In this document: positions 53,137-61,426 of the stretch, one piece after another
Layout of the letters: each line of letters starts with the position of its first letter
How positions within the stretch are numbered: the first letter of the stretch is position 1
NCBI GenBank assembly: GCA_036387415.1
Contig: DASVTU010000029.1
Coordinates: 177,532-241,531, forward strand
Source of the DNA: DASVTU01 sp036387415
GTDB lineage: Bacteria; Acidobacteriota; Blastocatellia; Pyrinomonadales; Pyrinomonadaceae
DNA length: 64,000 nucleotides
Reading direction: 5' to 3'
Made by a program: the position numbers and the translations under genes
Notes under the pieces: generated by a model
The model's database searches: none
Told to the model about the DNA's origin: nothing
The model's input: the letters and a program-made list of their open reading frames with translations, nothing else

Positions 53137-54573
53137 TTGAATCGAACGCTCGCAGACCTCCGCCGCACCGCGCGCGAAATTTTCCACGACGCGCTCACGC
53201 ACATGGACGCGGGCGAGGCCGTGCGTCGCGCCGTCGCTTTGGATGGCGGTCGGCTCAGAATTTTCGATACGGAATTTGCTCTCGACAGTTACCCGTCAAT
53301 CTACTCCGTCGCCGTCGGCAAAGCGGCTCTCCCGATGGCCGCCGCGCTCGGAGAGATTTTAGGTGACCATCTGGCGGGCGGCGTCCTCTCGGCACTCATG
53401 GACGACGCCGAACGTCTCGCGCGCTGGCAGACGTTTGCGGGCGGCCATCCCCTGCCGAACGAAGCGAGCCTTGCGGCTGCGCGTGCCGCCTTCGAGCTTC
53501 TGCGTACAGCGGATAGACGCGGAGCTCCCATCATCTTTCTCATCTCCGGCGGCGGTTCGGCCATGTTGGAATGGCCTCGCGTGAACGCCACGACGCTCGC
53601 CGAACTACGCGAAGCGAATCGCATGCTCGTCTCCTGCGGCGCAAACATCGCGGAGATAAACGCCGTGCGTCGTGCCTTCTCCGCCGTTAAAGGCGGTGGA
53701 CTCAGCGCACACGCCCCGCGCGCCCCACAAGCGACGCTGATTGTCTCTGACACACGCGCGGACGAGCCTTTCAACGTCGCCTCTGGCCTGACGATGCTTG
53801 CGCCCACGAACGCGCCGGATGCCGCCGAAGTCGTCGCCCGTTACCGACTCGACACGCGGCTGCCCGCATCAATCCTTCACGCGGTCAATCAATCAAGCGA
53901 AACGAACACCTCAAAAACAAGCGCCTCCGAGACGAACACGCTCGCCGCCGACGAATCCGTGCAGGACGCATCTCCTTCAGCGACATCTTCAAATACTTCC
54001 ACGCGTCGATACTATGTGCTGCTTGACAACGAACAGGCGTTGGAGCGTGCTGCTACCGCCGCACGCTCGCGCGGTTTTGCCGTCGCGATAGCGCATGATT
54101 TAGTTGAACAACCTGTAGCAGAAGGCGCGTCGGCGCTCGTTTCGCGGCTGGTCGAAATGCAGGAGCGCGAGTCGTCGGCGATGCAGGGTGTGTGTTTAGT
54201 TTCAGGCGGTGAGTTTGCGTGTCCGGTGCGCGGGGGGGGCGTCGGCGGTCGCAACACGGAGACGGTGTTGCGTTGCGCGATTGAGATGGACGACCGCGCC
54301 GCAACGTCCATTCAAGGACAACCAAGCATGGTCGCCTTGAGCGCGGGCACCGACGGCATCGACGGCAACAGCCCGGCAGCAGGCGCACTCGCCGACCATA
54401 CCACCCTCGCACGCGCACGCGCGCGGGGTCTCGTCGCGCGCAAGTTTCTCGCAGAGAGCGACGCCTACTCATTCTTCCACGCGCTCGGCGACGCGCTCAT
54501 CACAGGCGCGACCGGAACCAACGTGCGCGATCTCCGCATCATGCTGGCAAGCAAAGATGAGGTCAGAGGCTAG
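53137..54573 (+). CDS. Glycerate 2-kinase (DUF4147/MOFRL family)
   Basis: 478 residues from a TTG at 53137 with AAGGAG upstream. The N-terminal DUF4147 domain includes VAVGKAALPMAAAL, GGHPLPNEAS, FLISGGGSAMLEWP and LREANRMLVSCGANI; the C-terminal MOFRL domain has GGRNTETVLR and ALSAGTDGIDGNSPAAGA. It phosphorylates glycerate to 2-phosphoglycerate with ATP. Two oddities: a Ser/Thr/Asn-rich insert of about 40 residues (SSETNTSKTSASETNT) near residue 260, and the last four residues and TAG stop supplied by the left arm of inverted repeat J. Follows the ComEA-like gene by 87 bases. Confidence 0.9.
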   Translation: MNRTLADLRRTAREIFHDALTHMDAGEAVRRAVALDGGRLRIFDTEFALDSYPSIYSVAVGKAALPMAAALGEILGDHLAGGVLSALMDDAERLARWQTFAGGHPLPNEASLAAARAAFELLRTADRRGAPIIFLISGGGSAMLEWPRVNATTLAELREANRMLVSCGANIAEINAVRRAFSAVKGGGLSAHAPRAPQATLIVSDTRADEPFNVASGLTMLAPTNAPDAAEVVARYRLDTRLPASILHAVNQSSETNTSKTSASETNTLAADESVQDASPSATSSNTSTRRYYVLLDNEQALERAATAARSRGFAVAIAHDLVEQPVAEGASALVSRLVEMQERESSAMQGVCLVSGGEFACPVRGGGVGGRNTETVLRCAIEMDDRAATSIQGQPSMVALSAGTDGIDGNSPAAGALADHTTLARARARGLVARKFLAESDAYSFFHALGDALITGATGTNVRDLRIMLASKDEVRG

Positions 54574-54643
54574 AGGTCGGAGGTAAGTGAAAGATGAAAG
54601 CTTTGTTCTTACTGACCTCTGGCCTCTAATCTCTGATCTCTGC
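54560..54643. repeat. 3'-end inverted repeat J (word AGAGGTC/GGAGG)
   Basis: Imperfect arms 54560-54588 and 54608-54643, made of GAGGTCAGAGG, TAGAGG and GGAGGTAAGT words, the same set as repeat I. It lies between convergent genes. The left arm overlaps the last 14 bases of the glycerate kinase gene; the right arm ends just before the cupin gene's stop. Confidence 0.85.
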
Positions 54644-55012
54644 TTACCTTCCGAAGTCATCCTGAAGCCGAACGATGTCGTCTTCGCCGAGATATTTGCC
54701 GCGTTGAATCTCGATGAAAACGAGCATCTCTGCGCTGGGATTTTCGACGCGATGCGCTGCGCCGATAGCGATGTCGATTGTCTCGCCCGTGTTGACGATG
54801 ATGTCGCGGTCGTCGAGCGTGACTTTGGCCGTGCCCGCCACGACCATCCAATGCTCGGCGCGTTGCGCGTGCTTTTGATAACTGAGACGCTTGCCCGGCA
54901 AGACCTCGATGCGTTTGACTTTGTAGTTGTCGCCCTCGTCGAGCACTGTGAATGTTCCCCACGGGCGGCGGTCAAACGTCGGCGACGTATCCGCTACTCC
55001 AGTTTCCTCCAT
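54644..55012 (-). CDS. Cupin-domain protein, mannose-6-phosphate isomerase type II-like
   Basis: 122 residues from the ATG at 55012, chosen because GAGAGGGG lies 8 bases upstream; a TTG 13 codons earlier is in frame. It is a single double-stranded beta-helix: RRPWGTFTVLDEG, then metal-binding LSYQKHAQRAEHWMVVAGTA (two His and Glu), and AAHRVENPS. It matches the C-terminal isomerase domain of mannose-1-phosphate guanylyltransferase/mannose-6-phosphate isomerase enzymes, which also exists as a free-standing cupin. Interconversion of mannose 6-phosphate and fructose 6-phosphate is likely but not certain. Confidence 0.85.
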   Translation of the reverse strand: MEETGVADTSPTFDRRPWGTFTVLDEGDNYKVKRIEVLPGKRLSYQKHAQRAEHWMVVAGTAKVTLDDRDIIVNTGETIDIAIGAAHRVENPSAEMLVFIEIQRGKYLGEDDIVRLQDDFGR

Positions 55013-55097
55013 GCGCGCACCCCTCTCAAGCGATTCGTATAATGCGCTCAATATTACGGGCGACGAGCGACCCCTGACAAGTTTGCGAACGGCAAAT

Positions 55098-55173
55098 GGC
55101 GAATAGTAAATGATTAATGGTGAATGAAAAGAACTGTTCTTATCAATTCACCATTGACTATTTATCATTCGCC
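55098..55173. repeat. 3'-end inverted repeat K (words GGCGAATAGTAAA, AATGGTGAAT)
   Basis: Arms 55098-55134 and 55136-55173 are almost contiguous (one-base loop), giving a 76-base imperfect palindrome. Core blocks GGCGAAT, AATGGTGAAT and AAGAAC match exactly. It lies just after the stop of the comEC remnant, as expected for the 3' end of the former comEC gene. Confidence 0.88.
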
Positions 55174-55176
55174 TGT

Positions 55177-55395
55177 TTATGGCTTGATGAATGTTTCGAG
55201 TTTGAGGTCGTGTCCATCTGTGCTGAGCGTAATCGTGCCGCGTTCTCCGGTGGTCAAAATCTGCACGCCGCTTGCGCGCCAGCGTTCGATGACTTCGCTG
55301 TGCGGGTGACCGTAGGGCGAATCGAGGCCGACGGGGATGATGGCGAGGGCGGGGCGCGCGGCGGCGATGAAACTCCGTGTCGAGGATGTTCCGGG
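55177..55395 (-). pseudogene. comEC: comEC 3' remnant (C-terminal metallo-beta-lactamase end)
   Basis: About 73 codons encoding TSSTRSFIAAARPALAIIPVG, YGHPHSEVIERW and a GTITLSTDG strand, the closing part of the ComEC/Rec2 metallo-beta-lactamase-like domain. The match stops where the family has its HHGS zinc motif (here only PGTSST); upstream sequence is A+T-rich and unlike ComEC although the frame stays open to 55650. The 5' part, with the membrane channel, is missing from the remaining 8 kb of the window. ComEC moves single-stranded DNA into the cell, so this copy cannot work. The break marks the left edge of an inserted island. Confidence 0.83.
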
Positions 55396-55414
55396 GGTTT
55401 TATAGGAGAAAAAT

Positions 55415-55487
55415 TTGCTCAGTACATATGTATATGTATAACTTAGGGGAGAAATTACATACTGAGCAATTTCGATTTTGCTCAATA
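55415..55487. repeat. Three copies of TTGCTCAGTA at island edge; candidate recombination site
   Basis: TTGCTCAGTA at 55415-55424, inverted at 55460-55469, and TTGCTCAATA at 55478-55487 (one mismatch). The inverted pair flanks 35 A+T-rich bases with TATATG steps. It begins about 20 bases from the comEC break point, so it may be a recombinase-binding or element-end sequence. Confidence 0.5.
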
Positions 55488-56356
55488 CACTAACCTTTAC
55501 CGCATCATGGCAATAGCTCGATGGGTAGCCTGCCTTACTTAAGCCGATGGCTGCGGCACTTAGACCCCCCTCAATGTGTGGCACTAAATTAACGGCTGTT
55601 TGATAGTACGTAGGCTTAAAGGGAGGTAACACAAGAGCGAAAAGGTTCATGCCCTCTGCGGCTCATTCTGGTGGCTCGTTTGAGCTTAAACCATATAATG
55701 CATGACTCTAAGGGTATAAGGGGTATGATACAACACCGAATCAGACAGAGCGCGTCCAGTTTAGTCACTCCATTTTATAGCTTCTTAAGACGATTACTGC
55801 CGGCCTTCGGCTATCACTTGAGTATGTTGAGGAAGGCACCAAGTAAGAACAGCATGCGATTGAAAGATTCACCGTACCTGAGACGCAGGTTGGATAAGAC
55901 ATTGATCGAGTCCGGCCTCCCGCTTTTCAGTACAGCGTTGAGAATAGTAGCCAATTCAAGCGTTCTCGAATCCGACTCTCTCTGGCAAGAACTGTCTTGG
56001 CCTTTAGCTTAATTACGACTAGCTGGCATCTCTGCATATGCGCTAAACAATCTGCCTTCTTATGTGGGGCTGTCGGTGAATTGCGTAGTTTGATACTTAC
56101 GAAGTCAGAGGAGTAACATGGGCACGGAGATGAATAATAGCGAATACTTTAGTTGATTTAATTATGAATGTTCTTGACTTTATTTTCGATTCGACATGCG
56201 TTTGCCTTGAAGAGCAGGCGAAAGCGATAGAATATTTATGTTTGGCGATTATCCCTCTCACAAAATAAAGAGGGAGCAGTAGAATCCGAACTGTACAATG
56301 CTTTTCAGCACTTAATCTATTCAGATAATCTGCACCAAGATAAGAGAAGCCGCTTT
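55488..56356. other. Gene-poor stretch inside island
   Basis: About 870 A+T-rich bases. Open frames cross it, including one from 55671 to 56012, but none has a ribosome site, recognisable domain or protein-like composition. I see no hairpin-plus-T-run terminator or tandem repeat. It may be decayed mobile-element sequence. Confidence 0.45.
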
Positions 56357-57103
56357 ATGGCGATATATACAGCTTACTTCGATGAGAGTGGTAGTCCAGA
56401 CGAAGGTAAAGCTCTTGTTGTAGCCGGGTACGTCGCCAATGCCGAGCAGTGGGTAAAGTTCGACGTTGAGTGGCGGGCGGCTCTTGCTTCCGAGGGCATC
56501 AAGCGTTTCCACATGAGGGATTTTGCACATAGCCGGCGCGAGTTTGAAAGTTGGAAAGGTGATGAAAAAAGGCGCACCGCTTTTATGAAGTCGCTGGTGG
56601 AAATTATCCGCCGAAACGTCCGTAAAAGTTTCTCACAAGCTATTATTCTGGACGGCTACAACAGAGTTAACGAAAAGTATCAATTAGCGGAGCAAATGCT
56701 TTTGCCTTACTCTTTATGTGCGTTTGCTTGTGCTCGAAGTGTTAACACGTGGGCAAAAGAACACGGATACATTGAACCCGTCAACTACGTTTATGAAGAT
56801 GGAGCAAAACATAAGCAGCAGTTCAAGAAGGTGATGGAGCATCAAGGTTATCCCGAACCAGTCTTTCGCAATAAGGATGATAACGTCGCATTTCAAGCAG
56901 CTGACCTTGTCGCTTGGGAAAGCCTAAAGTTCTACAGGGCGATGGAGACGAGGACTTTTAAAAGATTCCGCCAATCTTATGCGGCGTTATATTCTATGCC
57001 CTACGATTGGTACGTTTATTTAGGTGAGCACCTTGAGGGTTTTTGCCAGCAAAGCGGAATACCTCTAAGAGTTACTCCGCAAGCAGGTGATACCGCTTCA
57101 TAA
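56357..57103 (+). CDS. DUF3800 protein
   Basis: 248 residues with the DUF3800 signature: IYTAYFDESGSPDEG at the N-terminus (Asp in an RNase-H-like first strand), HMRDF, VYEDG in the middle and NVAFQAADLVAW near residue 190. Acidic residues at these positions would form a metal site, so nuclease activity is plausible, but the family is not characterised to my knowledge. Such genes often occur on mobile islands and beside restriction systems; no restriction gene is next to it here. It is isolated within the A+T-rich island, with no strong ribosome site before the ATG. Confidence 0.85.
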   Translation: MAIYTAYFDESGSPDEGKALVVAGYVANAEQWVKFDVEWRAALASEGIKRFHMRDFAHSRREFESWKGDEKRRTAFMKSLVEIIRRNVRKSFSQAIILDGYNRVNEKYQLAEQMLLPYSLCAFACARSVNTWAKEHGYIEPVNYVYEDGAKHKQQFKKVMEHQGYPEPVFRNKDDNVAFQAADLVAWESLKFYRAMETRTFKRFRQSYAALYSMPYDWYVYLGEHLEGFCQQSGIPLRVTPQAGDTAS

Positions 57104-57168
57104 CATTCTTCAAGATGCGGTTTATGAGGATTCTCGTTTTGTCGAAGGGATAATCGCCTATTTATGTT

Positions 57169-57591
57169 TTAGCGAATCCTCTTCCGAAGCATTGAGGAAA
57201 TGTTGTTCTTAATAGTTTTCCATATTATTGCTGCACCAGAAATGAGGATCTGCTTATATAGCCAGACGGAAGCTCTCAGTTTCGATTTTATAAGCCAATA
57301 CTCTTCCAGCAAATCACCAATTATGTTTTGTTGTTCTTGATCCGACGGGAGAATTGTTTTAAGTAGACGTATGGCGAGGCGTGGCTCGAAGTTCGGCTTA
57401 TCTTGAAGATCAATCTGAGCACTACTCTCTGAATTGACTTTATTGACAGTAGAGACGAGGAATAACAATCCTATCAAAAATATTATAGCTCTTACTGAAC
57501 GCAAATCGAATCCATCTCTCACAAGAATGTAAGATACGACAATAACGAACAGGAATACCCAGAAGATTGGCCTACGAGCAAGAAATCTCAT
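57169..57591 (-). CDS. Permease-prefix-like membrane protein
   Basis: 140 residues. Two N-terminal membrane helices (IFWVFLFVIVVSYILV and AIIFLIGLLFLVSTV), then a soluble tail with LLKTILPSDQEQQNIIGDLLEEYWLIKS and SVWLYKQILI. That tail shares the pattern IIGDL-x-EEY...W-x-Y-x-Q with its neighbour, the 'permease prefix' region found before duplicated orphan ABC permeases in Acidobacteriota and controlled by PadR regulators. Here the prefix stands alone, with no permease. Last gene of a PadR operon, 27 bases after the preceding one. A helical segment ends the protein. Confidence 0.72.
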   Translation of the reverse strand: MRFLARRPIFWVFLFVIVVSYILVRDGFDLRSVRAIIFLIGLLFLVSTVNKVNSESSAQIDLQDKPNFEPRLAIRLLKTILPSDQEQQNIIGDLLEEYWLIKSKLRASVWLYKQILISGAAIIWKTIKNNISSMLRKRIR

Positions 57592-57618
57592 AAGCTGTCC
57601 CCCATATTAAGTTCATTA

Positions 57619-58143
57619 TCAAATACGCCGTCGGATCCACTCGCCTATCCACGCAAATAGACCCCACTTAGTAGCCTTTTGGATCAGAGGCCAAGCCGAG
57701 CAAAGCACTTGTCGATAAACCCAGAGCTTTGCTTTCTTTACACCGAACTTTTTGACTACTAAGGGGTATTCTTCATATAAGTCGCCTATTATGCTTTCTC
57801 GATCCTTCCTAGGGAGAAGGAGATAAAGTAGATATTCAGCAGTATTCGGCAGTGTGCTTTGAGAGGCATCGTCAGTTTGCGTCTTACTAATGTCTCTCAT
57901 AATTTGAGCTAACTGGTATATAGATGTTATAGGAGCACGCAAGAAAATGCTTACAAATGTTAATAAAGCTCTATTAGCCGGGATGATTGCAAGAGTTGTT
58001 GATTCCTCAAGGTTCTTCCTCGTAACTAATCCGCGGTTCCGCGCCTTACCCCTACGTTTAGGCTTAGACCTCTTCGCAACGGATGTTGCCTCTTGTTTGC
58101 TAGTTACGTTTTTTCTATGCCCGGGGCGCTTCTTAGTAGCCAT
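57619..58143 (-). CDS. Basic N-terminus, permease-prefix-like protein
   Basis: 174 residues. The first 40 are very basic (KKRPGHRKN, KRSKPKRRGKARNRG). A moderately hydrophobic region follows (LAIIPANRALLTFVSIFL), and the C-terminal half carries LLPRKDRESIIGDLYEEYPLVVKKFG and KLWVYRQVL, homologous in pattern to the next gene's product. The PadR gene ends 8 bases upstream, so they are co-transcribed. Relation to the prefix region of PadR-linked permeases is established only by motif; no transporter domain is present. A DNA- or membrane-binding role for the basic end is speculation. Confidence 0.72.
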   Translation of the reverse strand: MATKKRPGHRKNVTSKQEATSVAKRSKPKRRGKARNRGLVTRKNLEESTTLAIIPANRALLTFVSIFLRAPITSIYQLAQIMRDISKTQTDDASQSTLPNTAEYLLYLLLPRKDRESIIGDLYEEYPLVVKKFGVKKAKLWVYRQVLCSAWPLIQKATKWGLFAWIGEWIRRRI

Positions 58144-58151
58144 AAACCACC

Positions 58152-58487
58152 TCAGCCTAGATTAAATCCTAAATCAAGTCCTGCCGTCAGTCTGCTGCGG
58201 GCAGCATTAGTGTTACTTAATGCCAGCACGCCAGCACCCTCAACTTTGAAATACCGCTTGGCGCGCCCGCCACGTTCGGGTGTCGCCTCCCCCTGCCACG
58301 AACCGACGTAACCTTTCCTTTCTAGTCTCTCAAGCGTCGCGTAAATCGCCCCAATACTAATGTCGCGCTCGGTAGCTTCTGAAACTAATTGGCGGATCTT
58401 CGCGCCGTAAGCATCCGAGCCAAGTTTTAAGACCCCGAGTAAAACAATCTCTTCAAAATGGCCTAAATAATCTTTCTGCTCGCTCAT
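58152..58487 (-). CDS. PadR-family transcriptional regulator
   Basis: 111 residues with the PadR winged helix: GHFEEIVLLGVLKLGSDAYGAKIRQLVSEAT, then SIGAIYATLERLERKGYVGSWQG and the wing GRAKRYFKVEGAG. PadR proteins are usually ligand-responsive repressors of their own operon. The two permease-prefix-like genes follow at once, and an inverted TACATT/AATGTA pair lies 22 bases upstream. The protein ends soon after the wing, without a long dimerisation helix, typical of the short PadR class. Confidence 0.9.
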   Translation of the reverse strand: MSEQKDYLGHFEEIVLLGVLKLGSDAYGAKIRQLVSEATERDISIGAIYATLERLERKGYVGSWQGEATPERGGRAKRYFKVEGAGVLALSNTNAARSRLTAGLDLGFNLG

Positions 58488-58508
58488 AAAATTTCCCCAA
58501 AAGAACTT

Positions 58509-58533
58509 TACATTTGCTTTGTTCTATAATGTA
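58509..58533. promoter_or_regulatory. Candidate PadR operator
   Basis: TACATT (58509-58514) and AATGTA (58528-58533) form inverted half-sites with a 13-base spacer upstream of padR. The dyad resembles the ATGTA-type half-sites reported for PadR operators. Autoregulation is inferred. Confidence 0.4.
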
Positions 58534-58566
58534 GAGCATATCAGCCGTGGGAGTCAATATCTTTTT

Positions 58567-58797
58567 CTAATCAATGATAAACCTTTGCATGTTATCTGCA
58601 TTGGGCATAATGCCTTGGCTGCGAGCATCCTCGATAACTTCGTAACATGCTCGAATATCAATCTGCCCATGCTGATCAATTAAACCGAAGAGCCGCCCCA
58701 CCTCAAGGAATAGTAAGACTTTGGCGGTTGTGATGCAGGCCAGTAGTTCAGCCGCATCAACAGCGTCCTGCCATTGCTCTTTTGTGACTGGCCTCAT
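58567..58797 (-). CDS. Small hypothetical protein next to recombinase
   Basis: 76 residues, helical: QWQDAVDAAELLACITTAKVLLFLEVG, then RLFGLIDQHGQIDIRACYEVIEDARSQGIMPN. I recognise no family. It lies 58 bases downstream of the recombinase gene on the same strand, as small accessory proteins often do on integrative elements. ATG start without a clear ribosome site. Confidence 0.55.
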   Translation of the reverse strand: MRPVTKEQWQDAVDAAELLACITTAKVLLFLEVGRLFGLIDQHGQIDIRACYEVIEDARSQGIMPNADNMQRFIID

Positions 58798-58855
58798 ACT
58801 TGGCCTCTCAGTGTCCGCTCATCTACATCTTATAAAAGCATCAACTAAACTGACA

Positions 58856-59431
58856 TTAGCGCCATAGACCCTCAAAGCGGGAAGCTGCAGTTCTGGTATA
58901 TTTAACCGTATGGCTGATGTTCTTATGGCCTAAGTAATCTTGTATCAGGCGCGTATCGTACCCTTTATTAGCGAGGTAGTAGCCTGTACTGTGACGAAGC
59001 ATGTGGGGGTGAACATTTATGTCTAGCTTGGCACGACGGCCTATCTCTTTAAGCAGGTAATTAACTGCCTGCCTAGTAAGGGGCCCTCGCTCGCCCATTA
59101 GTAAGTAAGGAACCTTCATCCCAGCGCGTTCACGTAAGTAGGCGCGGAGGGCACGTAACTCATCGCCTTCAATCGGCTGGGTGGTGGAAAGACTACCTTT
59201 GCGGCGTCGAACATAAATTCGGGCAGCGTCAATGTCGAGATCACGCAAGCGTATGTCAATTAGTTCTGACACACGTAGGCCATGTCGGTAGGTAAGTAAC
59301 ACCATCAGGTAATCCCTTACACTGTGACGACCACGCCTCGCCGAATCTAGCAAACGCTTGACCTCTAGTTCTGTTAGAAAATTTCTCTGTCTGCCGTCAA
59401 CTACCACTTCGGTTATCATTTTCATTCTCAC
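58856..59431 (-). CDS. Tyrosine recombinase, FimB/FimE-type short integrase
   Basis: 191 residues, a catalytic domain without the N-terminal core-binding domain. Active-site set is complete: Arg53 (GLRVSEL), Lys78 (RRKGSLS), His143 and Arg146 (HPHMLRHSTG), His169 (YLGHKN) and nucleophile Tyr178 (KYTR). The short form resembles E. coli FimB/FimE, which invert DNA, and integrases of small elements. It is the likely mover of the A+T-rich island that interrupts comEC, or could control an invertible segment. A promoter is expected in the 600-base gene-free region upstream. Confidence 0.9.
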   Translation of the reverse strand: MRMKMITEVVVDGRQRNFLTELEVKRLLDSARRGRHSVRDYLMVLLTYRHGLRVSELIDIRLRDLDIDAARIYVRRRKGSLSTTQPIEGDELRALRAYLRERAGMKVPYLLMGERGPLTRQAVNYLLKEIGRRAKLDINVHPHMLRHSTGYYLANKGYDTRLIQDYLGHKNISHTVKYTRTAASRFEGLWR

Positions 59432-60035
59432 TCTTTACATTACAGATGTCGGGAAGCAACCATATAGACCATTTTGTATGAAGAAATTTAGGGTTGACAG
59501 AGGTGCCTCTTTACAATTCGCCCTTTTTGTAAAGAGTTTTTAATTCATCTCACTACTAAATTTGTTATCCAGTCGTATGAGTTAATGACAGTCGAAATTA
59601 TTATAGGTTTACTAGTATTTTCGAACATTATAAGTTCTAGAAATGTCACTTACCTACTACATTAACATCCAAATAGGGTTCTCTGTATTTTGTGGTTTAT
59701 GTATCTCTTACCACGAATTCCGATCAAGCTTATAATATCTTCCTGTGAACTTGTAAAGGGGCGGTGATACACGTAAGTATCTGAAGAATCAGAGTTTACG
59801 GAGTATATTTGTCAAGTTTTCAAGATAGGAACGATGGTTTACAGAACAGGGGGATTGTGCATCGAAGAGGAAGCATAGCGCGGTCTCAGTGGTCTCTTTA
59901 GCGGGCGGTCTATCGAGTTATTGGAGCGGATGCGCGAATAAGCCATCTCCTCAGGATGAAGTTGACACGCCGCTCAATTCCGGCGTTAGGCACTTTCCAG
60001 TTGATTTAGTGACTGCTTTTCTATAAGTAAATCTC
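59432..60035. other. Gene-free A+T-rich stretch
   Basis: About 600 bases between the recombinase and the divergently transcribed kinase. No supportable coding frame. The last 190 bases are less A+T-rich and could be eroded foreign coding sequence. Promoters for both genes must lie here; I could not place them with confidence. Confidence 0.45.
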
Positions 60036-61175
60036 ATGTTTCGCACTCATCAGCAAATTGGGAGTTACACACTTATCAAACGCATTGGAAGCGGTGGTTT
60101 CGGCGAAGTTTGGTTAGCCAAAGACAGTAATAAACCCACTTCCAAATATGCCCTTAAACTTTCCCACAAAGATCGAGTTGATTCAAAACAGATTGCACAG
60201 GAAATCGGACATTGGGTGCTTTCTGGTAAGCATCCCAATGTCCTGCCGTTGATTGGAGCCAAAATTTTCGGCGGTCAAATTGCAATCATCAGCGAATACG
60301 CGTCTGATGGTTCACTTCAAGACTTATTGAATGGACAGGGTTCGTTGGCAAATAAACTAAAGCGCGAAAGTAAGCTAACGATTATTTGGAAAGGGAAAAA
60401 CAAACAGGGGGAAGAAATTGAGAGATGCAGCTTATCTATTGAAGAAGCCGTTAAATTGACAGTCGGAATTTTGGAAGGTTTAGCGCATCTTCATGAGAGC
60501 GGAATTATTCATCGAGACTTGAAACCTGCCAACATTTTGCTTAGCGGTAAAACTCCGCGTTTAAGTGATTTCGGTATTTCACGCATTATTACTACTGATA
60601 GTTTAAGCGAAACCGTTTCAGGAACTTGGGCATATATGGCTCCCGAATGTTTCGACGGAAAACGAAATGTTCAAACTGATATTTGGTCTATCGGCGTGAT
60701 TCTCTATCGAATGCTTACGGGAAACTTACCATTTCCACAGAAAGAGCAAACAGCTTTAATTGGCGCAATTCATACACACGAACCTGAGCCACTATCTACG
60801 TCTAATCCTATAGCTTTGCAAAACATTATATCTAAGGCGTTGGCTAAAAGTCCGATGGAGCGCTATCAAACGGCAGAGCAAATGCATAAGGCCCTCCAAC
60901 TTATCCCCGAGTTGTCCAAGCCAACTAAACGAGAAACACTTGCAAAATTGAATTCCTCTAATGAGGAGAAGTTTCGTTGGTGGTTTCTTCCAGTAATTCT
61001 TCTTATGCTTACGGTTCCTGGTGCTATATGTGCTTTGATCGTGTATTTAGCATCAAAGTATTTATTGGGTATGAGTAGTGAAAATGTTAGGTACTATACG
61101 TTAGAAGCCGAATTTTTTGGTTCATTACTAACTCTCCTTCTTTTGGAGGGAACTTCTGAAAACAAGAAAAAATAA
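60036..61175 (+). CDS. Eukaryotic-like Ser/Thr protein kinase with C-terminal membrane anchor
   Basis: 379 residues. Kinase motifs are complete: glycine loop GSGGFGEVWLA (18-28), Lys41, catalytic loop HRDLKPANILL (159-169), SDFG (177-180), APE (202-204) and DIWSIGVILYRM. Residues 100-135 are a basic insert between lobes. After the kinase domain, at about 310-350, are two hydrophobic helices (WWFLPVILLMLTVPGAICAL and a second beginning LIVYLASKYLL), so the kinase is held on the cytoplasmic face. There is no extracellular PASTA or sensor domain. It is an island gene; partners and targets are unknown. The following 250 bases hold no gene. Confidence 0.9.
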   Translation: MFRTHQQIGSYTLIKRIGSGGFGEVWLAKDSNKPTSKYALKLSHKDRVDSKQIAQEIGHWVLSGKHPNVLPLIGAKIFGGQIAIISEYASDGSLQDLLNGQGSLANKLKRESKLTIIWKGKNKQGEEIERCSLSIEEAVKLTVGILEGLAHLHESGIIHRDLKPANILLSGKTPRLSDFGISRIITTDSLSETVSGTWAYMAPECFDGKRNVQTDIWSIGVILYRMLTGNLPFPQKEQTALIGAIHTHEPEPLSTSNPIALQNIISKALAKSPMERYQTAEQMHKALQLIPELSKPTKRETLAKLNSSNEEKFRWWFLPVILLMLTVPGAICALIVYLASKYLLGMSSENVRYYTLEAEFFGSLLTLLLLEGTSENKKK

Positions 61176-61426
61176 TGATGGCCAATGATTATAAGGCTGA
61201 TACGCCGAACAGAAAAAGCATACCCATATCAGAGCGTGTTTCATTTCTAACTATCTGAGTAAGTGAGAGGAGAAGGCATATCGTTTCTGAGTAAATGCGC
61301 TGTTTGAAAATGCCATTAAAGCAACAGGGTGTTACATTGCAAACATTATCCCCAATTATGAAAGTAGCTTGTTGTTCCCACGAGCCTTAACGCTGTACGC
61401 GAGATGTCTAAGTTGTGTTGATATAA

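Noticed and set aside
55671..56012. 113-codon frame from a GTG
   Set aside because: No ribosome site, no domain, and composition not protein-like; probably decayed island sequence.
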